Shown here piece after piece: positions 1-4,281 of a stretch of DNA of 20,310 bases (position 1 is its first letter; each line of letters starts with the position of its first letter). The stretch is taken from the NCBI GenBank assembly GCA_040905925.1, contig JBBDQO010000110.1, positions 1-20,310 of the forward strand. The letters are read 5' to 3'. The translations under genes were made by a program, and so were the position numbers. The notes beneath the pieces were generated by a model. That model was not told the origin of the DNA and did not search any database. It saw only the letters and a program-made list of their open reading frames with translations. The DNA is from JALYNX01 sp040905925 (lineage in GTDB: Bacteria; Actinomycetota; Acidimicrobiia; Spongiisociales; ZC4RG35).

Positions 1-74
1 AGTTGGTCGGACGCATCAAGGAGAAGACCGGCGAGACCGAGGAGTCCATCAGGGATCTTCTCGACCGGGACTGA
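1..74 (+). CDS. CsbD-family stress protein, C-terminal fragment
   Basis: The window opens inside a gene. The last 23 codons, read from base 3, run from LVGRIKEKTGE to a TGA at 72-74. The segment resembles the C-terminal half of CsbD/YjbJ-type proteins, where a charged helix carries an LVGKIQE-like motif. Family members are small, highly charged, abundant general-stress proteins of unknown biochemical role. The start and most of the protein lie outside the window, so the call rests on this short match. A different small helical protein remains possible. Confidence 0.5.
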   Translation, partial: LVGRIKEKTGETEESIRDLLDRD

Positions 75-230
75 CGACCCGCCGCTCTATTGGCGCCCTA
101 CTTTCGGGCCAAGGAGCTTCTCCCGCTGACCTGGAAGGTCCGACCGGAGAGGCGTCATGCGCCTTCGCAACGGTGCTCGCCCTGCCACACGGCGGCCTGT
201 CGCTGCGCGAACTAGGATTCGCTTCGATCC

Positions 231-253
231 GAGGCGACCCGAACGGTCGCCTC
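231..253 (+). promoter_or_regulatory. 9-bp hairpin upstream of microprotein gene
   Basis: GAGGCGACC at 231-239 and GGTCGCCTC at 245-253 form a perfect 9-bp stem with a 5-nt loop. No T-tract follows. The hairpin ends 8 bases before the ribosome-binding-like stretch at 262-270 of the small gene at 277. It could terminate upstream transcription or fold in the leader of the small gene. The structure is seen directly, but the role is inferred. Confidence 0.4.
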
Positions 254-276
254 GTTGCCGCAGGAAGGGAGCCGCG

Positions 277-351
277 ATGGGACGTGGTGGAATCATTTGG
301 ACGGTCGTGGGCATCCTGCTCATCATCGCCCTAATCATCTACATCTTCTAA
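277..351 (+). CDS. 24-residue single-span membrane microprotein
   Basis: ATG at 277 follows a purine-rich site (AGGAAGGGA, 262-270) at proper spacing. The product is 24 residues: a short polar start (MGRGG), then one hydrophobic helix rich in Ile, Leu and Val to the end. It would sit in the membrane almost without soluble parts. The reading frame is open further upstream to an ATG at 157, but that extension is Arg-rich, has no ribosome-binding site and spans the hairpin at 231-253, so the short form is preferred. No family is recognised. Similar tiny hydrophobic proteins are common in actinobacteria and are often missed by annotation. Confidence 0.5.
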   Translation: MGRGGIIWTVVGILLIIALIIYIF

Positions 352-409
352 CCCGCTCCGTGTAGGTTCGAAGAAGGTTCCGAAGTCACATTTGGAACCC
401 CTCAACAAC

Positions 410-463
410 GATCGAAGCCCCGAACCCGACTGATCATTCAACAGAAGGCGAGGGGCTTCGGTC
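410..463 (+). terminator. Probable intrinsic terminator, long loop
   Basis: CGAAGCCCC at 413-421 pairs with GGGGCTTCG at 452-460. The stem extends outward to 410/463 through one G-U pair, giving about 12 bp. The loop is about 30 nt, longer than usual, and the sequence after it is CTATTTC. It follows the microprotein gene and would end that transcript. The 3' arm lies within the ~90-bp repeat at 425-515. Confidence 0.45.
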
Positions 464-515
464 TATTTCACGCCTTGGGGCAATTGCGTAGGGTTGACTG
501 CAACGGAAGGAAACC
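425..515 (+). repeat. Dispersed ~90-bp repeat, copy 1
   Basis: This 91-bp stretch, starting CCCGACTGATCATTCAA and ending GGAAGGAAACC, recurs at 1221-1310 with about 90 percent identity. It contains the 3' arm of a terminator-like stem, a TTGACT hexamer at 494-499 and a ribosome-binding-like GGAAGGA. In this copy the GGAAGGA is followed by GTG at 520 and a stop at 541, a frame of only seven codons. The true downstream gene uses a second site, AAGGAG at 545-550. Confidence 0.8.
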
Positions 516-555
516 GGTTGTGCGAATCACAGGGAAGACATAGCAAGGAGACGAA

Positions 556-792
556 GTGAGCAGGAATGCAGGTTTCGGAGGGTCGCTCTTCCTCATCGCA
601 GTGGGTGCCATCTTGGCGTTCGCTGTGTCGGTGGAGGCGGAAGGATTCAACCTAAACACGATCGGGATCATTCTTATGGTCGTCGGTGGATTGGGTCTGA
701 TCCTGACCTTGGTGTCGAACACTGCCACCAAAAAGGAGGAGCACACCGAATACATCAAGAAGGACATCGACGTCGATCGTCGCGACCAGTGA
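556..792 (+). CDS. DUF6458-type small membrane protein
   Basis: This is a 78-residue protein starting at GTG 556, five bases after AAGGAG (545-550). Two hydrophobic helices (about residues 10-24 and 35-53) are joined by a short acidic loop (VEAEGFNLNT). A charged cytoplasmic-type tail rich in Lys, Glu, Asp and Arg follows. The pattern GGSLFLIAVGAILAFAV with ILMVVGGLGLILTL matches actinobacterial DUF6458 proteins, whose function is unknown. It is the plus-strand gene of the first repeat-bounded module, followed by a convergent small gene at 844-1020. Confidence 0.75.
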   Translation: MSRNAGFGGSLFLIAVGAILAFAVSVEAEGFNLNTIGIILMVVGGLGLILTLVSNTATKKEEHTEYIKKDIDVDRRDQ

Positions 793-806
793 ACCGATCC
801 GGGAAT

Positions 807-828
807 GGACGCCACAAAAGTGGCATCC
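807..828. terminator. Hairpin between convergent small genes
   Basis: GGACGCCAC (807-815) and GTGGCATCC (820-828) form a 9-bp stem around an AAAA loop. One pair is C-A on the plus strand and U-G on the minus strand. It lies between the stop at 792 and the convergent stop at 844, so it can serve both transcripts. No long T-tract is present, as is common in high-GC genomes. Confidence 0.45.
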
Positions 829-843
829 AAGGGGCTTCGGTCC

Positions 844-1020
844 TTATTGGTGAGGCGGGAGGATTCCAGTCGGGATCTCGCCTGCGTGACGATTCCCGGT
901 GCCGGTGAGCTCGCCCGACTCCATGATCCAACCCCACTCGCGGGCCTGAGCCCATTCGGGTCGATCGTGGAAGGCGACGGGAGGTTCGCCGTTGGCGAGC
1001 GCCTCGAGCAGTTCTGACAT
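844..1020 (-). CDS. Small hypothetical protein, paralogue 1
   Basis: The minus-strand frame starts at ATG (complement 1018-1020) and gives 58 residues ending at TAA (844-846). The C-terminal half is Trp-rich: EWAQAREWGWIMESGELTG, followed by an N-R-H motif. It matches the product of 1624-1827 in about 26 of 34 residues, while the N-terminal parts differ. This conservation in two places supports real coding. No strong ribosome-binding site is seen. An in-frame ATG at 1047 would add nine residues (MSCVDLSLA). No family is recognised; the protein looks soluble. It is convergent with the DUF6458-type gene. Confidence 0.55.
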   Translation of the reverse strand: MSELLEALANGEPPVAFHDRPEWAQAREWGWIMESGELTGTGNRHAGEIPTGILPPHQ

Positions 1021-1153
1021 TGCAAGGGAGAGGTCAACACACGACATGCGCTGACCATAGGAATCGAGTGTGACACTTCTCCGAAGCGAGTCCCGTCTAG
1101 TTTGAAAAGGGTGTGGGTCCGGTGTTCCCCAACAACCGGCCCGCCTAACAACG

Positions 1154-1203
1154 ATCGGAGCCCCCGCCAATTTCAGCTCATTTGGCGCGGCGGGGGCTTC
1201 GAT
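1154..1203 (+). terminator. Strong 15-bp stem, probable terminator
   Basis: Arm 1154-1168 (ATCGGAGCCCCCGCC) pairs with arm 1189-1203 (GGCGGGGGCTTCGAT) along 15 bp with one G-U pair and a 20-nt loop. It lies just before repeat copy 2 and occupies the place of the terminator at 410-463 in module 1. No T-run follows, so terminator function is inferred from strength and position. Confidence 0.5.
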
Positions 1204-1220
1204 TCAACCTCACAGGTCGG

Positions 1221-1310
1221 CCCGACTGATCATTCAAAAGAAGGCGAGGGGCTTCGGTCTATTCACGTCTTGGGGTGATGCGTAGGGTTGACTTCAACGG
1301 AAGGAAAACC
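1221..1310 (+). repeat. Dispersed ~90-bp repeat, copy 2
   Basis: This is the second copy of the repeat at 425-515, differing by a few substitutions and small indels. Here its GGAAGGA end (1299-1305) sits eight bases before the ATG of the gene at 1313, so it supplies that gene's leader and ribosome-binding site. This makes the repeat look like a portable 5' regulatory block rather than a random duplication. Confidence 0.8.
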
Positions 1311-1312
1311 GA

Positions 1313-1606
1313 ATGTCCGAACCACCCCACAGCGGCAAAGTGAAAGTCTCGAATGTCGACCTGGGCCTGCTGATCGAATTGGCCCCTCCAGAAGCCCTCT
1401 CAGACCTCGGCGAAATGAGCCCGGGGCCAGACGGGGACGTTTGGGTCGAGGCGGTCAAACTTGTTCCGTTTCTCTCGTCAATCCGGGGAGCCGATCAGAT
1501 GACCGAATTCGCGACCGGCGCGTTTGAACGCCTGGAGAAGCTTCTAACCGATCATGGTTATCCGCTCGACATCGCCGACGAGCACCTAAAGGACGAAAGC
1601 CCCTAG
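1313..1606 (+). CDS. Hypothetical protein of module 2
   Basis: This is a 97-residue soluble protein. ATG 1313 follows GGAAGGA (1299-1305) contributed by repeat copy 2. A short polar start leads to a predicted helical, acidic body (VDLGLLIELAPPEALSDLGE, then VWVEAVKLVPFLSSI) and a charged C-terminus ending DEHLKDESP. No signal peptide, membrane span or known motif is seen, and I do not recognise a family. It occupies the same place in module 2 as the DUF6458-type gene in module 1 but is unrelated to it. It converges with the small gene at 1624-1827. Confidence 0.6.
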   Translation: MSEPPHSGKVKVSNVDLGLLIELAPPEALSDLGEMSPGPDGDVWVEAVKLVPFLSSIRGADQMTEFATGAFERLEKLLTDHGYPLDIADEHLKDESP

Positions 1607-1623
1607 AGGTCCGCTGGAGACGA

Positions 1624-1827
1624 CTAGAGGCCCGTTGAGAGGATGCCTCTCGGAAGATCCAGCGCATGGCGGGATCCGGTCCCGGTGAGTTCGCCGGACT
1701 CCATCACCCAACCCCATGCTCGAGCCTGAATCCATTCTGGTGTACGACGCAAGTGGACCATGTCTTCCTCGGGGAGCGACAGGCTGAGACCATCGGGCGA
1801 ATCGGCGGATACAGCCGATAACGTCAA
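1624..1827 (-). CDS. Small hypothetical protein, paralogue 2
   Basis: The minus-strand frame ends at TAG (1624-1626). The longest form starts at TTG (1825-1827) and gives 67 residues. The C-terminal part (EWIQARAWGWVMESGELTG, then a G-S-R-H motif) is clearly paralogous to the product of 844-1020. The start is uncertain because no good ribosome-binding site is visible; an internal ATG at 1761 gives a 45-residue form but has too short a spacer. It is the trailing gene of module 2, 17 bases after the convergent stop at 1606. Function unknown. Confidence 0.5.
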   Translation of the reverse strand: MTLSAVSADSPDGLSLSLPEEDMVHLRRTPEWIQARAWGWVMESGELTGTGSRHALDLPRGILSTGL

Positions 1828-1892
1828 CCCGCAGCAGGGGAAATGGTGACAGTGGTGGACAGTGACGGCCGCGGGTGGTCAACCTGTTTTGT

Positions 1893-1938
1893 GACTGGCA
1901 GTCAAGGGGTCAGGGGTTCAAATCCCCTCAGCTCCACC
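1893..1938 (+). pseudogene. tmRNA/tRNA 3'-end remnant (att-like)
   Basis: AGGGGTTCAAATCCCCT at 1912-1928 is a perfect T-arm with consensus loop. It is followed by CAGCTCC (1929-1935), A (1936) and CC. CAGCTCCACC is the typical 3' end of bacterial tmRNA, where it pairs with a 5' GGGGCTG. No such 5' partner, alanine-tRNA-like D-arm or tag frame is seen upstream, so only the 3' end is present. Bases 1916-1937 recur exactly at 3386-3407. Integrases commonly use tmRNA 3' ends as attachment sites, so this is best read as a leftover att half-site. Identification as tmRNA rather than another tRNA is inference. Confidence 0.55.
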
Positions 1939-1946
1939 GAGAAGAG

Positions 1947-1961
1947 CCAGGCATCGCCTGG
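1947..1961 (+). terminator. Short GC hairpin after tmRNA-like end
   Basis: CCAGGC (1947-1952) and GCCTGG (1956-1961) form a 6-bp stem with a 3-nt loop, nine bases after the tmRNA-like 3' end. RNA genes often end with such a stem, which fits an original RNA-gene 3' flank. The following GATGTCTC is only weakly T-rich. Confidence 0.4.
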
Positions 1962-2007
1962 GATGTCTCACGCTCAGGGTTCGCGACTAAATCCGGCCCT
2001 GTCCACT

Positions 2008-2034
2008 ACCCCGGCCATGGCGGGGGTCTTCTCT
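2008..2034 (+). terminator. Candidate intrinsic terminator
   Basis: ACCCC (2008-2012) pairs with GGGGT (2023-2027) around a GGCCATGGCG core that can pair further apart from one mismatch. It is followed by the pyrimidine run CTTCTCTCT. The orientation fits transcription ending after the tmRNA-like remnant. Confidence 0.45.
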
Positions 2035-2181
2035 CTACTACTAGCTGATCTCCCCACCGTTCACGACCATCGCGATTCGTAACGGTCGGCGTCGCGCAAT
2101 GGGTGGAGCACCCTCCAAAGACCGAAACCCCAAGCCGACACGTCAATCGTGTAAGTCGGGCTGGGATTCGGTCTTCATGTA

Positions 2182-3129
2182 TCAGGGAGTTGTGGTACTT
2201 GTTGTGGACGATGTACTTGTTGTGGACGATGTACTTGTCGTCGAGGTAGGTGTCGTCGAGGTGGTTGTTGTGGACGATGTAGTTGTCGTCGATGTGGGTG
2301 GCGCTGGACATCCGGGTGGTGGAGTACCGCCTCCGGGTAGGACTCCGAAGTCTCCGGCGACGGGTAGTCCGGTCTGTAGCCCGTAGCCGACGGTTTCGTC
2401 GGCTACGCCTTGGGTGTTGGTGTAGCGGAGGTAGCTGGTGCAGTTCGAGGGGCGGAACAGGCCCACCGACTCCGGTCCGTTCGCACCGCGGTTGGCCCAT
2501 TCGGCGGCGACCATCTTGTCTCCAGGGTCACCGAAGATGAACTGGCTGTCGGCGATGCCTTGGGTGTGGGTGAACCGGAAGTAGACGAGCCCTGTCGACT
2601 CTCGGTGCAGGCCGATCTCGTCGATGCTGTCATTGTCGAAGTCGCCGACGTAGGGCTTGTCCCCGGGGTTGCCGAAGTAGTAGGAGAAATCCGCGGCGCC
2701 GAGGCCGCCATCGTTGGCACCTAATGCGTTGATGATGAACACCCGACCTTCCGATGGCCGGTAGATGGACACGGTGTCATCGCCGTCACCGTCGAAATCA
2801 CCGGCCAAAGGGATGTCTCCGGGGTTGCCGAAGAAGAACCGGATGTCAGCGACACCTTGACTGTTGGAGTTGCGCAGGTAGACGAAACCGTCGGACTGTC
2901 GGTACAGGCCCGGGGTCTCGTCACCGTCACCGTCCCAGTCCCCCACCATTGGAAGATCACCGGGGTTGCCGTAAAAGAATCTGGTAGTGGCACCAGTCAA
3001 CGGGTCGCGCAGATACCACACCCCGGTGGCGGTGTCCACAATCCCGATCGAGCCTTCCTGAGCCAAAGCCGAGGCGGCCGCTCCCACAAGAAGCGCTAAT
3101 GCCATTAAAGCGGTCATGACACGACGCAT
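2182..3129 (-). CDS. Secreted FG-GAP-like repeat protein, Ser/Thr tail
   Basis: This is a 315-residue exported protein. A signal peptide (MRRVMTALMALALLVGAAAS, cleaved near ALA-QEG) is followed by about five ~47-residue repeats (residues 25-265). The repeats carry FFGNPGD, GDFDGDGDD and IYRPSEG motifs, where the Asp-rich loops resemble Ca-binding FG-GAP/VCBS propeller blades. Residues 279-315 are almost only Ser, Thr and Pro, with no sorting signal or membrane anchor; such tails are often O-glycosylated linkers. AAAGGA lies about seven bases before the ATG on the minus strand. The repeat array closely matches the C-terminal half of the product of 6453-8648. The gene lies inside the segment bounded by the 22-bp att-like repeats. 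The exact role is unknown; a cell-surface binding or structural role is inferred. Confidence 0.8.
   Translation of the reverse strand: MRRVMTALMALALLVGAAASALAQEGSIGIVDTATGVWYLRDPLTGATTRFFYGNPGDLPMVGDWDGDGDETPGLYRQSDGFVYLRNSNSQGVADIRFFFGNPGDIPLAGDFDGDGDDTVSIYRPSEGRVFIINALGANDGGLGAADFSYYFGNPGDKPYVGDFDNDSIDEIGLHRESTGLVYFRFTHTQGIADSQFIFGDPGDKMVAAEWANRGANGPESVGLFRPSNCTSYLRYTNTQGVADETVGYGLQTGLPVAGDFGVLPGGGTPPPGCPAPPTSTTTTSSTTTTSTTPTSTTSTSSTTSTSSTTSTTTP
2195..2240 (-). repeat. 18-bp tandem repeats in Ser/Thr tail
   Basis: Bases 2195-2212 and 2213-2230 are identical 18-bp units, and a third partial unit begins at 2231. They encode Ser/Thr codons in the tail of the secreted protein, so slippage by one unit would add or remove six residues without a frameshift. 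Confidence 0.8.
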
Positions 3130-3177
3130 GAATCATCCTTTCGTCAGTGTTGGCAACCTGCTCCGACGCGCATCGCG

Positions 3178-3195
3178 ATGTCGAAGCTTCGACAT
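3178..3195. promoter_or_regulatory. Perfect 18-bp palindrome, candidate operator
   Basis: ATGTCGAAGCTTCGACAT is its own reverse complement. It lies 49-66 bp upstream of the start of the minus-strand secreted repeat protein gene, a usual place for a dimeric regulator. No copy of it is visible upstream of the related gene at 6453-8648. The palindrome is certain; operator function is inference. Confidence 0.5.
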
Positions 3196-3273
3196 TGATA
3201 CGACTAATGCCGCCTCCAGAAACGGTGGGATAGAGGAGAAGGTTATTTCATGTGGACTCAGACCCCCCTCGCC

Positions 3274-3300
3274 GACTGGCAGTAAAAGGGCCAGGGGTTC
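3274..3300 (+). repeat. tmRNA-like 3'-end fragment, 5' portion
   Basis: Bases 3274-3300 match 1893-1919 in 23 of 27 positions, from GACTGGCAGT to the T-arm start GGGGTTC. The match then breaks down after GGGGTTC. Together with 3386-3407 it looks like one further copy interrupted inside the T-loop by about 85 bp. Confidence 0.6.
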
Positions 3301-3385
3301 GACCTCAGACGATTGAACGAACCAAGGACGAGAAGCCGCAGTCGCCCCCGACGATGTCCGTCGATCCTTCGATTGTGAAAGCGGA

Positions 3386-3407
3386 GTTCAAATCCCCTCA
3401 GCTCCAC
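3386..3407 (+). repeat. 22-bp att-like core repeat
   Basis: This is an exact 22-bp duplicate of 1916-1937, covering the T-loop, the 3' T-stem strand and the acceptor 3' strand through CAGCTCCAC. The T-stem does not pair here, so it is not a functional RNA. A 6-bp inverted repeat (GCGGAG 3381-3386, CTCCGC 3415-3420) flanks it. A bare 3' core like this is what integration into an RNA-gene 3' end leaves at the far junction. Confidence 0.7.
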
Positions 3408-3544
3408 AAGAAACCTCCGCTAACCATGGGGCCTTTCTCAGATGCCGGCCAACCGCTACTGCGCGTGTCCCCGGTTCGTCCACCAAGGAGTCCGAAGGAG
3501 GAGCGCGGAACGGGTCCAAACAATCACTGAGGCCAGGAACGGGC

Positions 3545-3955
3545 TTATGGCGACTCGTCTCCAACGGGACCAAGTAGATCCCACCGGTTGCCAGCGATGT
3601 CGACGAACACGGCGACTCGCCCGTAGTCCTCGGTGCGTGGTTCGGTTACGAATTCCACGCCGACGCTCACCACCCGGTCGTAGCTCGCCTCGAAGTCGTC
3701 GACTCGTAGGAAGAAGCCGACGCGTCCAGCAACCTGGTTCCCTACCACAAGTCCCTGATGGTCGCCGTCCGCACGGGCAAGCAGGATGCCCGTCTCTGCT
3801 CCACGAGGGCGCACGACGACCCATCGCTTTGGTCGACCATCGTTGGTGAGCGAAGGGGAATCGTCTACCAGCTCGAATCCAAGGACACCCACGTAGAACT
3901 CGATGGCAGGGTCATACTCGTCAACGACGATGGTGACCAGCTCCAAGAACGGCAT
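3545..3955 (-). CDS. VOC-family (glyoxalase/bleomycin-resistance fold) protein
   Basis: This is a 136-residue cytosolic protein with the two beta-alpha-beta-beta-beta modules of the vicinal oxygen chelate superfamily. It opens MPFLELVTIVVDEYDPAIEF with YVGVLGFELV (first module). GFFLRVDDFEASYDRV with FVTEPRTEDYGRVAVFVDIAGNRWDLL forms the second. The length is normal for a single-chain VOC protein. The usual first-strand metal-binding His is not evident, so substrate and metal use cannot be assigned. The ribosome-binding site is weak. No functional link to neighbours is visible. Members include lyases, dioxygenases and antibiotic-binding proteins. Confidence 0.8.
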   Translation of the reverse strand: MPFLELVTIVVDEYDPAIEFYVGVLGFELVDDSPSLTNDGRPKRWVVVRPRGAETGILLARADGDHQGLVVGNQVAGRVGFFLRVDDFEASYDRVVSVGVEFVTEPRTEDYGRVAVFVDIAGNRWDLLGPVGDESP

Positions 3956-4281
3956 CGAAAGAGTCTGTCATGTACCTAGCGGGTACTGGGGTTTGACTCT
4001 AAGGGCGCAGCCTCAGGAGTCCGTGCCCATCATCGCGTAGCCGACTCACTCGCCCCGTGCGTAATTGGGAGCCACAGGTCCGCATATGACCCCTCCACGT
4101 CCCAATTACGAGGGGGGAAGCCTACCCTCGGCATCCCCTCACGCTCGGCGACACCGAGGACTTCATTCTCTGCCTCGGCAATGAACACCCGGCCGCCTCT
4201 CGCTGATCCGACCTCTCCCATCTCGGACGCTGACCGTGGTCATCGCGTATGCTTCGTGGTCAAGATCACCGAGGAGGCCCT
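3956..4281. other. Intergenic region carrying the 51-bp element
   Basis: No convincing gene is seen in these 326 bases. The region holds the 51-bp inverted-repeat element (4060-4110), a short inverted repeat TGACCGTGGTCA (4231-4242) followed by a -10-like TATGCT (4246-4251), and the ribosome-binding site of the downstream secreted protein (4271-4277). A minus-strand frame at 4030-4221 runs through the repeat and has no recognisable product. Confidence 0.55.
4060..4110. repeat. 51-bp inverted-repeat element, copy 1
   Basis: Ends are CGTAATTGGGA and TCCCAATTACG (11-bp terminal inverted repeats), with CATATGACCC in the middle. It is 51 bp long and matches the element at 12928-12978 in 43 of 51 positions, without gaps. 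The right end is followed by a G-rich stretch. No flanking target duplication is evident. Confidence 0.85.

Larger units (their letters stand above)
3130..3544. other. Intergenic region with palindrome and att fragments
   Basis: I find no convincing gene in these 415 bases. They hold the promoter side of the secreted repeat protein, an 18-bp palindrome (3178-3195) and two partial copies of the tmRNA-like 3' end (3274-3300 and 3386-3407). Open frames here read through these repeats and show no recognisable product. Confidence 0.6.

Noticed and set aside
468..1151. 227-residue minus-strand frame
   Set aside because: It crosses the DUF6458-type gene, the paralogue 1 gene and part of a repeat; its composition has no coding character.
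1852..1941. Possible complete tRNA ending in the T-arm at 1912-1928
   Set aside because: GGTGGA near 1853 can pair with TCCACC, but no proper anticodon stem-loop or D-arm forms between, and the 3' end fits the tmRNA acceptor strand CAGCTCC without a 5' partner.
2195..2300. CRISPR-like or microsatellite array
   Set aside because: The units are adjacent 18-bp repeats without spacers and encode an in-frame Ser/Thr tail of the minus-strand secreted protein.
4030..4221. 63-residue minus-strand frame
   Set aside because: It runs through the 51-bp element, has no ribosome-binding site and no recognisable product.
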